Shown here one piece after another: positions 57,463-64,000 of a stretch of 64,000 nt of DNA (position 1 is its first letter; every line of letters starts with the position of its first letter). Location of the stretch: NCBI RefSeq assembly GCF_014284335.1, contig NZ_JACOGF010000003.1, forward strand, positions 434,001 to 498,000. Reading direction: 5' to 3'. Under the pieces are notes generated by a model, which ran no database searches, was not told the origin of the DNA, and worked only from the letters and a program-made list of their open reading frames with translations. The translations under genes were made by a program, and so were the position numbers. This stretch comes from Undibacterium hunanense (GTDB taxonomy: Bacteria; Pseudomonadota; Gammaproteobacteria; Burkholderiales; Burkholderiaceae_D).

Positions 57463-59889
57463 TCAGGGCTTACGCAATAAGCGCAAACCGTACAAACCAC
57501 CCGCCATCGATCCAGGCTGTGCAACAAAGCGCACTGTCAGTTTGCCCCCGGCACTAGCCACGACATCAGCCGGAACCGGTATATCCAGATCATAAATATC
57601 TTCGGCATGATCGGCTGTTAATACCAATGTCTTGAGCAAATGATCGTTGATATAGATATCAAATCTCCGCCCAGCGTCGGTTCTTGTAAAACTAAGACGC
57701 AGGCTGCCTGCCTTGCCCTCTTTGTCATTCAATTCGTAACTGAACCAGCCACTGGTATGACGCCAGTGCCGCCCCAAATGGATACCGGCATCAGCGCCCT
57801 CGCCCTTGAAAAAGTGATCTGATTCGGGCTGTTGTTCGCCCGGTGCAACCTGGTCTATGGTCTGCGCATCCAGGGCCAGGCGTCCGGCTTCGGCGGCGGC
57901 TGCTTCGGACCAGCGGCTGGCGAGATTTTCTGGACTGGTTTGTGGCCAGTAAATCGTGTATCGGGCCTCATGCAGGCGGAAGAATGGAAGTAAGGTAACA
58001 ATCTGCTCACTTTGTACCCCCTGCCCCGACATCATCACCGGTGCAGTAAATTGCAACGGTTTACCCTTGACTGGCCTGATCTTGCGCATGAAACTGTCCA
58101 CATCGTCCACCAGCACGGGGGCTGCTTCCAGTGGGCATACCGGCCCTTTTGCAATATGCCCCATGCGGCTATCGTCGGCAAAAAAGTTCAGGCTTTCGTT
58201 GGCAAACTGATTTGCAAACAGACTGGTTCTGGCAGCCAGCACAATGGGGCCATGCAGAATCGCATAATAATTGCTGGCATCCGGCATGCCTTCCAGCGTG
58301 GTCGTCATGGGCAGGCTGATATCCACCTGATCACCTTTTTTCCATGTACGTTTAATCTCGATATAACTGCCCGGCGTGGCTGTTAGCCTGACAGGCACAT
58401 GATTGACACGCAATTCCAGCTTGCCCGCAGCCACCCATGCCGGGTAGCGAATCTTGAGTGTGAAGTCCTGCCCTTTATTAATAACGATGCGGGTACGTCC
58501 CTGATCCGGGAAATCTGTGCTTTGTGTCAGTTCCACCTTCTTTTCACGCCAGTTCAAGGTGGAAGGAATAAACAGATTGACGTACAGACTATCGGCATCA
58601 TGGGCATAAATGAATTCGCCATACTTGGCATGACTTTCTATGCCTGAACCCACGCAACACCACATCGCCTGGTCCACTTGCGAATACACGCGGTAATGGT
58701 TGGGGCGCATGGGCGTGAAATACACCAGTCCGCCCGTATCAGGATGCTGCGATGACAAAATATGGTTGTACAACGCACGTTCGTAATAATCGCTATAACT
58801 GGCTTTGGGGTCACTCAAAAACAATAGCTCGGTCAGCTTCAGCATATTGTAGGTATTGCAGGTTTCCGGTCCTTCCACTTCATTGATCATGGACGAGAAA
58901 TTTTTATCGTCATGAAAATGTTCCTTGACGCTGTTGCCGCCTATCGCCACCGTACGATGGTCATGCACCACCTGCCAGAAAAATGCCGCGGCCTGCTGCC
59001 AGTCCTGCTGCCCGCTCAAATCACCTATACGTTTGAAACCGATGACTTTGGGGATTTGGGTATTCGCATGCAGACCATTGAGTTTATCTTCCTTGCGCAA
59101 CAGTGGCTGCAAGATCGCCTGGTGTGAAAAACGGATTGCCAGGTCCAGATATTTTTTATCGCCCGTCATTTCAGCCACATCGGCAAAGACTTCATTCATG
59201 CCGCCATGTTCACTACGCAGCATGGTTTGCATTTGTTCCTGGTTCAGGTGCGTGGCGAGTTCGCCAGCCCAGTCCGCCATTGCGATCAGCATCTCACGTG
59301 CATCCCGATTGCCTGCATAACGATAGGCATCGCGCAAGCCGGCATAGGTTTTATGCAGGTTATACCAGGGCACCCACTTGCCATTGACCGAAAAATTATC
59401 TGCCTTCAGCTTGCCATCCGCGATGGCCTGCCATGCCGCGACACCACCGGGTATACCGCCCAGGTAACCTGTGTGTTGCACTTGCTGGCATTTCTTCAGT
59501 TCTGCGACAAAATAATTCAGGCGATCCAGCACCTGCGTGTCACCAGTAGATGCGACCATCAGCGCCAGGGCCGACAGGTAGTGCCCGCCCATGTGCCCGT
59601 CCAGCCCGCTGGATTCCCAGTTGCCATAGCTGGCAACCGGCACCGGCAAACCAGCTTCACGCCGGAACGGAGCCAGCAACTTATCCGGGTCCAGGGCCAT
59701 CAGATAGTGCAGATTATTGGTTTGTGCTTTTAGAAAGGGGCTCGCCGTCAGTCGTACATCGGCAAGGGGAAACAATTGCGCAGCCGATGCCTCGCCCGAT
59801 GCAAAGCCCGATATCAGCATGGACAAAGTTGTCAAGGCCAGACACTGCATCAACGTCAAGAGCAACTTATTCAATCCATTAATTTTCAT
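57463..59889 (-). CDS. GH127 beta-L-arabinofuranosidase
   Basis: An 808-residue exported glycoside hydrolase (DUF1680 family). After a signal peptide (through residue 36 or so), the (alpha/alpha)6 barrel holds the zinc-cysteine active site: Glu342 and Cys344 in EVEGPETCNTYNML, with Cys411 and Cys412 in AMWCCVGSGIESH. In Bifidobacterium HypBA1 the equivalent cysteine is the nucleophile for cleaving beta-L-arabinofuranosides. The C-terminal 180 residues form additional beta domains (SLRLSFTRTDAGRRFDIYIN) that the shorter bifidobacterial enzyme may lack. It follows GH43 by a single base. Confidence 0.9.
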   Translation of the reverse strand: MKINGLNKLLLTLMQCLALTTLSMLISGFASGEASAAQLFPLADVRLTASPFLKAQTNNLHYLMALDPDKLLAPFRREAGLPVPVASYGNWESSGLDGHMGGHYLSALALMVASTGDTQVLDRLNYFVAELKKCQQVQHTGYLGGIPGGVAAWQAIADGKLKADNFSVNGKWVPWYNLHKTYAGLRDAYRYAGNRDAREMLIAMADWAGELATHLNQEQMQTMLRSEHGGMNEVFADVAEMTGDKKYLDLAIRFSHQAILQPLLRKEDKLNGLHANTQIPKVIGFKRIGDLSGQQDWQQAAAFFWQVVHDHRTVAIGGNSVKEHFHDDKNFSSMINEVEGPETCNTYNMLKLTELLFLSDPKASYSDYYERALYNHILSSQHPDTGGLVYFTPMRPNHYRVYSQVDQAMWCCVGSGIESHAKYGEFIYAHDADSLYVNLFIPSTLNWREKKVELTQSTDFPDQGRTRIVINKGQDFTLKIRYPAWVAAGKLELRVNHVPVRLTATPGSYIEIKRTWKKGDQVDISLPMTTTLEGMPDASNYYAILHGPIVLAARTSLFANQFANESLNFFADDSRMGHIAKGPVCPLEAAPVLVDDVDSFMRKIRPVKGKPLQFTAPVMMSGQGVQSEQIVTLLPFFRLHEARYTIYWPQTSPENLASRWSEAAAAEAGRLALDAQTIDQVAPGEQQPESDHFFKGEGADAGIHLGRHWRHTSGWFSYELNDKEGKAGSLRLSFTRTDAGRRFDIYINDHLLKTLVLTADHAEDIYDLDIPVPADVVASAGGKLTVRFVAQPGSMAGGLYGLRLLRKP

Positions 59890-59890
59890 A

Positions 59891-60925
59891 TTATTTGGCA
59901 GGCAGCTTCACGCTGCGATAAGTGTTGAGCTGGCTGGCATCCACCACCGGCCACAGGTCGGCATCCCATTGCATGTCGAGAATTTTCAGTTTTTGCAGGT
60001 AGTTGTCGGCTGTTTCATAGGCATGCAATACCAGATAATCCTTGCCATCCATGTGATAGGCGCTATTATGTCCGAGCGCCTGCCACTCCTGATTGCCAGT
60101 TAAAAACAGCGTGCCGCCACCTTTTGCCATATCCTTGCCTTCCTTGTCCAGGTAAGGTCCGGTCACGGTTTTGGAACGCCCTACGACCAGATGGTAAGTG
60201 CTTTTTTCTTTTTGACAGCACAGCCCCCATGAAACGAACAGGTAATAATAATCACCTCGCCTGAAAATGAAGGGTGCTTCTATTTGTGCCGGCCCACCCG
60301 ATTCATCCGGGGTAAATGCTGGCCGTGCACGCTGCGCGATCGCATGCCATTCCTGTGGTTCTGCCAAGCCTGTCCACGCCGGATTCAGCTTCACCAGCTT
60401 GATGCCGGTCCAGAATGAACCAAAGGCCATCCAGGCCTGGCCTTTGTCATCAGTCACAATATTTGGATCGATGGCATTCCATAAATCTCGCCCGGGTATG
60501 GATTGCAGGATCATGCCCTGGTCTTGCCAGTGATAGTCTGGCGAGCGTGGATTGAGTGTCTTGTTGACCGTGACCCCGATACCGGATGTCAGTTGGCCAA
60601 AACCGGAGACGGAATAATACAGATAGTATTTTCCATCATGAAACTGGATGTCCGGCGCCCAGATAAACCCTCGGAAGCTGGGGGCTGCCTTACGTGCCCA
60701 GGCAGGTTCACCAGCAAAAATCCGTCCCTCCGGACGCCAGTCATGCATATTACTGGAACTGTAAAAACTGATTCCTTGCCCCGTGCTGAACAGGTAGTAA
60801 ATTTCACCCTCTTTCGCCATCACCGGGTCATGCACCACCACTTCCGCAGCCTTGATCTGTGCATGCACAGAAAATAAAAATACGGCAAACACGGTGACAA
60901 CCAGTTGGAGAAAGCGGCGCTTCAT
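59891..60925 (-). CDS. GH43 arabinan endo-1,5-alpha-L-arabinosidase family protein
   Basis: The 344-residue exported five-bladed propeller of GH43. The three catalytic acids are visible: Asp33 in VVVHDPVMA, Asp153 in WNAIDPNIVTDD and Glu216 in QIEAPFIFRRGDYY. The signal peptide ends near residue 25. Endo-arabinanase is the most likely activity because of the short single-domain architecture and neighbours, but exo-arabinofuranosidase is possible. It is nearly fused to GH127 (1-bp gap) and separated from GH51 by 63 bp holding a strong hairpin. Confidence 0.88.
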   Translation of the reverse strand: MKRRFLQLVVTVFAVFLFSVHAQIKAAEVVVHDPVMAKEGEIYYLFSTGQGISFYSSSNMHDWRPEGRIFAGEPAWARKAAPSFRGFIWAPDIQFHDGKYYLYYSVSGFGQLTSGIGVTVNKTLNPRSPDYHWQDQGMILQSIPGRDLWNAIDPNIVTDDKGQAWMAFGSFWTGIKLVKLNPAWTGLAEPQEWHAIAQRARPAFTPDESGGPAQIEAPFIFRRGDYYYLFVSWGLCCQKEKSTYHLVVGRSKTVTGPYLDKEGKDMAKGGGTLFLTGNQEWQALGHNSAYHMDGKDYLVLHAYETADNYLQKLKILDMQWDADLWPVVDASQLNTYRSVKLPAK

Positions 60926-60948
60926 ACTATACCTTACCTACTTTTAGA

Positions 60949-60980
60949 CAATCCCCTGACGATACACCGTCAGGGGATTG
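60949..60980. terminator. Perfect 13-bp hairpin between GH51 and GH43 genes
   Basis: CAATCCCCTGACG (60949-60961) pairs exactly with 60968-60980 across a 6-base loop. On the minus strand it starts 8 bp after the GH51 stop and is followed by TCTAAAAG, not a T-run. It probably stabilises the GH51 message end or attenuates readthrough. Confidence 0.7.
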
Positions 60981-60988
60981 CAGCTCAA

Positions 60989-62560
60989 CTATTCAAGCGA
61001 CACGACGATCACTGCCTTGGCAGGGACATTCACGGTCAGCTTGCCCGCCTTGGCAGTGGCATTAAAGCTGGCTGGTTGTATGGCCTGCGGTTGTGCAAAG
61101 GTATTGTGTGCGTCCATGGTCTTGGCCGTCAGCACACGGCCTTTGGCGGCAGTCAGTTTTTCACCGGCGACATCAATATCAATACTGACATCCTTGTTGG
61201 GATTGGTATTGACCAGCGACAGATACAGCTTGCCATCCTGCCCACGTGCCGCAGATGCGCTGACTTCAGGGATGCTGGTGCCACCGAAACTGTATTCAGG
61301 GTTATTCGCAATCGTCAGAGGCAAGGCTGTCGCATTTTGAAATGGCACATACATTTCAAATGCGTGGTAAGTCGGCGTCAGCAGCATCTTGTCTTTTTCT
61401 GTCAGGATCATGGCCTGCAAGACATTCACCATCTGAGCAATATTGGTCATGCGTACACGCCCAGCATAGGAATGGAAGATATTGAAATTCAGCGCCGCCA
61501 CCACTGCATCGCGCAAACTGCTTTGCTGATACAGAAAGCCAGGATTGGTGCCGGGCTCCACGTCATACCATGTACCCCATTCATCCACATCGAAAGAAAT
61601 CTTGTTTTTCGGATCGTTTTTGTCCAGCTTGGCGACGTTGTTTTTGATCATCGTATCCATACGCAAGGTGTTTTTCAGCGTGGATATCCATTGATCTTCA
61701 CCAAAACCGATGGCCAACCCTTTCTTGCTCCAGTTACCAGTTGGCAGGGTGTAGTAGTGGAAACTGATCCCGTCAACCCGCGTACGAATGTTTTTAGACA
61801 GGTAATCAGTCCAGGTGGTATCGTCATCATGCCCACCACTGGCGATGATTTTTGGCATGTAAGGCTTGGGGGCTTTCAGGAAACTGACGGTTTGGTTGTA
61901 CAGATTGGTGTAATACTCCGCCGTCATGTTGCCGCCACAACCCCATGCTTCATTACCGACCGCAAAGAAGGCAACCTTGAACGGCTTGTCACGCCCGTTT
62001 TTGCGACGTAGTTCTGCCAGTGTCGATTTGCCGTCACCGGTCATGTATTCCATCCATTCTGCCATTTCCTGTGCAGAGCCGGAACCCAGATTGCCGTTCA
62101 CATAGGCATCTGCACCCAGCAGGTCAACCAGGTCAAAAAATTCATGAGTACCGACAGCATTGCGTTCTTCCACATTGCCCCAGTTGGTATTCATCTTGAC
62201 CGGACGGCTTTCACGCGCGCCTATGCCATCACGCCAGTGGTATTCATCCGCGAAACAGCCGCCTGGCCAGCGCACCAGCGGCACATGCATCTTCTTCAAG
62301 GCACCAATGACGTCATTGCGCCAGCCCTTGGTATTGGGAATGGGTGAATCCGGCCCTACCCACATGCCTTCATATATACCCGTACCCAGATGTTCGGCAA
62401 ACTGTCCATAAATATTCTTGTTGATGACAGGCCCGGCTTTTTTTGCATCGATGCTGATACTGACTTCATTCGCTGCATGAGCCGGCATGGCCATCGCGGA
62501 AAATGCGAGGACTACCGCAGAAAATACGCCTGCTTTGAAACTGGTTTTTAGTATTTGCAT
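60989..62560 (-). CDS. GH51 alpha-L-arabinofuranosidase
   Basis: A 523-residue retaining glycosidase with a signal peptide (MQILKTSFKAGVFSAVVLAF). The acid/base Glu204 is in FFAVGNEAWGCGG and the nucleophile Glu327 in ISFDVDEWGTWYD, both standard for GH51. A C-terminal beta domain is complete. Most GH51 enzymes are cytoplasmic, so export here implies periplasmic or surface action on arabinan and arabinoxylan side chains. The gene is 40 bp downstream of the GH97 gene, and a hairpin separates it from GH43. Confidence 0.92.
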   Translation of the reverse strand: MQILKTSFKAGVFSAVVLAFSAMAMPAHAANEVSISIDAKKAGPVINKNIYGQFAEHLGTGIYEGMWVGPDSPIPNTKGWRNDVIGALKKMHVPLVRWPGGCFADEYHWRDGIGARESRPVKMNTNWGNVEERNAVGTHEFFDLVDLLGADAYVNGNLGSGSAQEMAEWMEYMTGDGKSTLAELRRKNGRDKPFKVAFFAVGNEAWGCGGNMTAEYYTNLYNQTVSFLKAPKPYMPKIIASGGHDDDTTWTDYLSKNIRTRVDGISFHYYTLPTGNWSKKGLAIGFGEDQWISTLKNTLRMDTMIKNNVAKLDKNDPKNKISFDVDEWGTWYDVEPGTNPGFLYQQSSLRDAVVAALNFNIFHSYAGRVRMTNIAQMVNVLQAMILTEKDKMLLTPTYHAFEMYVPFQNATALPLTIANNPEYSFGGTSIPEVSASAARGQDGKLYLSLVNTNPNKDVSIDIDVAGEKLTAAKGRVLTAKTMDAHNTFAQPQAIQPASFNATAKAGKLTVNVPAKAVIVVSLE

Positions 62561-62600
62561 TGTTGTCTCCTGGTTTTTATAAGATATTACCTATATTCAT

Positions 62601-63998
62601 TTACTCAAAAACTGCGACAAAGCCGCCATGGGTTTTGATCGTGATCCGGGTGTCTTTCACAGCCTGCACAGGCTGCTGCACAAACGCCCTGCTGCTATCG
62701 CCATCGCTTATCATTTGTGCTTTCTTGTCGCCGATAAATGACAGATCCAGATTGACTGTCTTATCGCTGTCTGTCGCATTGATAGCCGCCACATACCAGG
62801 CTTTACCGGCACGACGGGCGATTACCACAAACTGCCCCGGGTAACCATCGACGAAACGGCTGTCATCCCATGTCACTGGCAGTGTCTGCAAAAAGCTTTT
62901 GACATACGCAGGTACGGTTGCCATGCCTTCGGGTATTTCAGCAAAGTGCTGGATGCCAGACAAAAACAGCACCGATTCCGCCAGCTCAAAACCATTGCGG
63001 GTCTTGCGTTCTATCTTGGGAATATCAGCAAACACCATAGGGGTGAAATCCATGGGGTCAAACAGATTACGCGCAAATGGCAGCATGGCTGCATGGGTGG
63101 CAACGGCATCCTGATCTTTTTGCCCGAATGTCGTAAATTCCAGCCCCTTGACGGCTTCCATACTCATCAGGTTAGGATAGGTACGCGCCCAGCCGCGTGG
63201 CAAGGTTGAGCCATGAAAATTCACCAGCAAGCCCGCATCCGCTGCATCTTTAAGAATGGCGATGTAATACGCGATCATGGACTGACCATCACCGGCAAAA
63301 AAATCTACCTTGACACCCTTGACGCCGATATCACGCAAACGGGCAAATTCCTGCTTGCGCTGTGCAGCGGTCAGCAATTGGCTCTTGGGGCTATATTTGG
63401 TCGTATTCCATGCGCCGGAAGAGTTGTACCAGACTAGCACGCCGACATTCTTTGTCGCACCGTATTCCACCAGTTGCCTGAGCTTTGCGTAGCCTATTTT
63501 TTTATCCCAGTCGGCATCAATGAGAGTGTATTCCCAGTGCATGTCGGCGGCATAATCGATGAATTTTTTCTGTACATCAAAAGTCGTAAAATCATCCTTG
63601 AGCAAAGCCCAGCTCCAGGATGCATGACCAGGCTTGACGATGCTGGCATCCATTTTGATGGCGGGCGCTGCCAGGTCAGAACCAAGATTCGAATTCATGA
63701 TGCCAGGCAAACTGCCTACACCAATGATGCGCCAGGGTGAACGCAACACATCCTTGCTTTCAGCCAGCAAGGTGCCAGCAGTCTTGCCATCAGTGAATAC
63801 CTCTGCCGCCATGGGCGTACCAAGCTGATAAACACCCCCAGGTGAAGCTGCCTGCAAACGCGATGCATGCCAGCTGCCATCCATATCTGCTTCGGTCAGC
63901 ACGACCCAGCTATCACCGCTATTAAACAAGGCAGGAAACACCCAGCCAGCCTTCGACGGTGAGGCAGTGCCCACCGGGATATTCATCAGATAATGTTC
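62601..63998 (-). CDS. GH97 glycoside hydrolase (C-terminal part)
   Basis: About 465 residues are visible; the N-terminal part lies beyond the right edge, since the open frame continues to the last base. GH97 proteins are about 650-700 aa. The TIM-barrel region shows YTLIDADWDKKIGYAKL and VKGVKVDFFAGDGQSMIAYY. The Asp in KVDF sits where retaining GH97 enzymes (alpha-galactosidase type) have their nucleophile, so this is not a SusB-like inverting alpha-glucosidase. An alpha-galactosidase or beta-L-arabinopyranosidase activity fits, the latter suggested by the arabinan context. The C-terminal beta domain ends in THGGFVAVFE. Confidence 0.85.
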   Translation of the reverse strand, partial: EHYLMNIPVGTASPSKAGWVFPALFNSGDSWVVLTEADMDGSWHASRLQAASPGGVYQLGTPMAAEVFTDGKTAGTLLAESKDVLRSPWRIIGVGSLPGIMNSNLGSDLAAPAIKMDASIVKPGHASWSWALLKDDFTTFDVQKKFIDYAADMHWEYTLIDADWDKKIGYAKLRQLVEYGATKNVGVLVWYNSSGAWNTTKYSPKSQLLTAAQRKQEFARLRDIGVKGVKVDFFAGDGQSMIAYYIAILKDAADAGLLVNFHGSTLPRGWARTYPNLMSMEAVKGLEFTTFGQKDQDAVATHAAMLPFARNLFDPMDFTPMVFADIPKIERKTRNGFELAESVLFLSGIQHFAEIPEGMATVPAYVKSFLQTLPVTWDDSRFVDGYPGQFVVIARRAGKAWYVAAINATDSDKTVNLDLSFIGDKKAQMISDGDSSRAFVQQPVQAVKDTRITIKTHGGFVAVFE

Positions 63999-64000
63999 TT

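Overview
The window looks like a chromosomal segment of a mid-GC betaproteobacterium of the order Burkholderiales, most likely family Oxalobacteraceae (Undibacterium/Herbaspirillum-like). The placement rests on the dnaX-ybaB-recR block, a betaproteobacterial RraA, eno-ftsB-pyrG, DUF3422 and DUF1460 proteins and a branched-chain-type ABC transporter serving an aromatic acid. It is inferred from gene content, not from a phylogeny. Gene density is high and no stretch over 300 bases lacks a gene. I see no tRNA, rRNA, CRISPR array, transposase or prophage.

Layout. 1-3549 (minus): recR (partial), ybaB, dnaX and a TetR regulator. 3652-5298 (plus): an AidB-type acyl-CoA dehydrogenase. 5393-17819 (minus) and 18030-21403 (plus): a divergent catabolic island for aerobic CoA-dependent degradation of 2-aminobenzoate (anthranilate). 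It holds an aryl-CoA ligase, a fused flavin monooxygenase/Old Yellow Enzyme-type reductase, beta-oxidation-like enzymes, a RidA-family protein, a hotdog thioesterase, glutaryl-CoA dehydrogenase, a MarR regulator, a binding protein and LivHMGF. 21424-24982: a large lipoprotein and a beta-barrel protein with a terminator between them. 25227-28672: ftsB, eno and pyrG. 28780-39699: an LpxR-like deacylase, an alpha/beta hydrolase, ComEC, TatD, a CREST-type membrane protein, an XRE regulator, a DUF1460 protein, RraA, an MFS carrier and its likely AraC regulator. 39783-45302: clpB with a heat-shock promoter, a conserved hypothetical, a 14-bp tandem repeat, proline iminopeptidase and a PhyH-family dioxygenase. 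45307-47652: moeA-moaD-moaE-crcB. 47912-49986: a glycine-zipper lipoprotein and a DUF3422 protein. 50044-64000 (all minus): an arabinan/arabinoside locus with GH97 (cut by the window edge), GH51, GH43, GH127, a CE2-like SGNH esterase, a YtfQ-YtfR-YtfT-YjfF-type furanose ABC importer and a GbpR-like LysR regulator.

How the genes work together. In the anthranilate island, Liv-type import feeds the ligase and the CoA ester is dearomatised by the fused monooxygenase/reductase. I infer that the RidA-like protein removes the amino group from the resulting enamine/imine. A crotonase lacking the usual hydratase glutamates may open the ring, and SDR, 3-hydroxyacyl-CoA dehydrogenase and acyl-CoA dehydrogenases would carry the chain to glutaryl-CoA and crotonyl-CoA. 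Two palindromes sharing a TTTAGG half-site in the divergent control region are candidate MarR operators. In the arabinan locus, exported glycosidases and an esterase would release arabinofuranose or arabinopyranose for import by the YtfQ-type system. A terminator hairpin after the binding-protein gene and another hairpin between GH51 and GH43 probably set unequal expression.

The points most worth following up are the altered active sites in the RidA-like and crotonase-like proteins of the anthranilate island, the lipoprotein/beta-barrel pair of unknown function, the arabinan locus wired to a furanose importer, and several perfect inverted repeats of unknown role.
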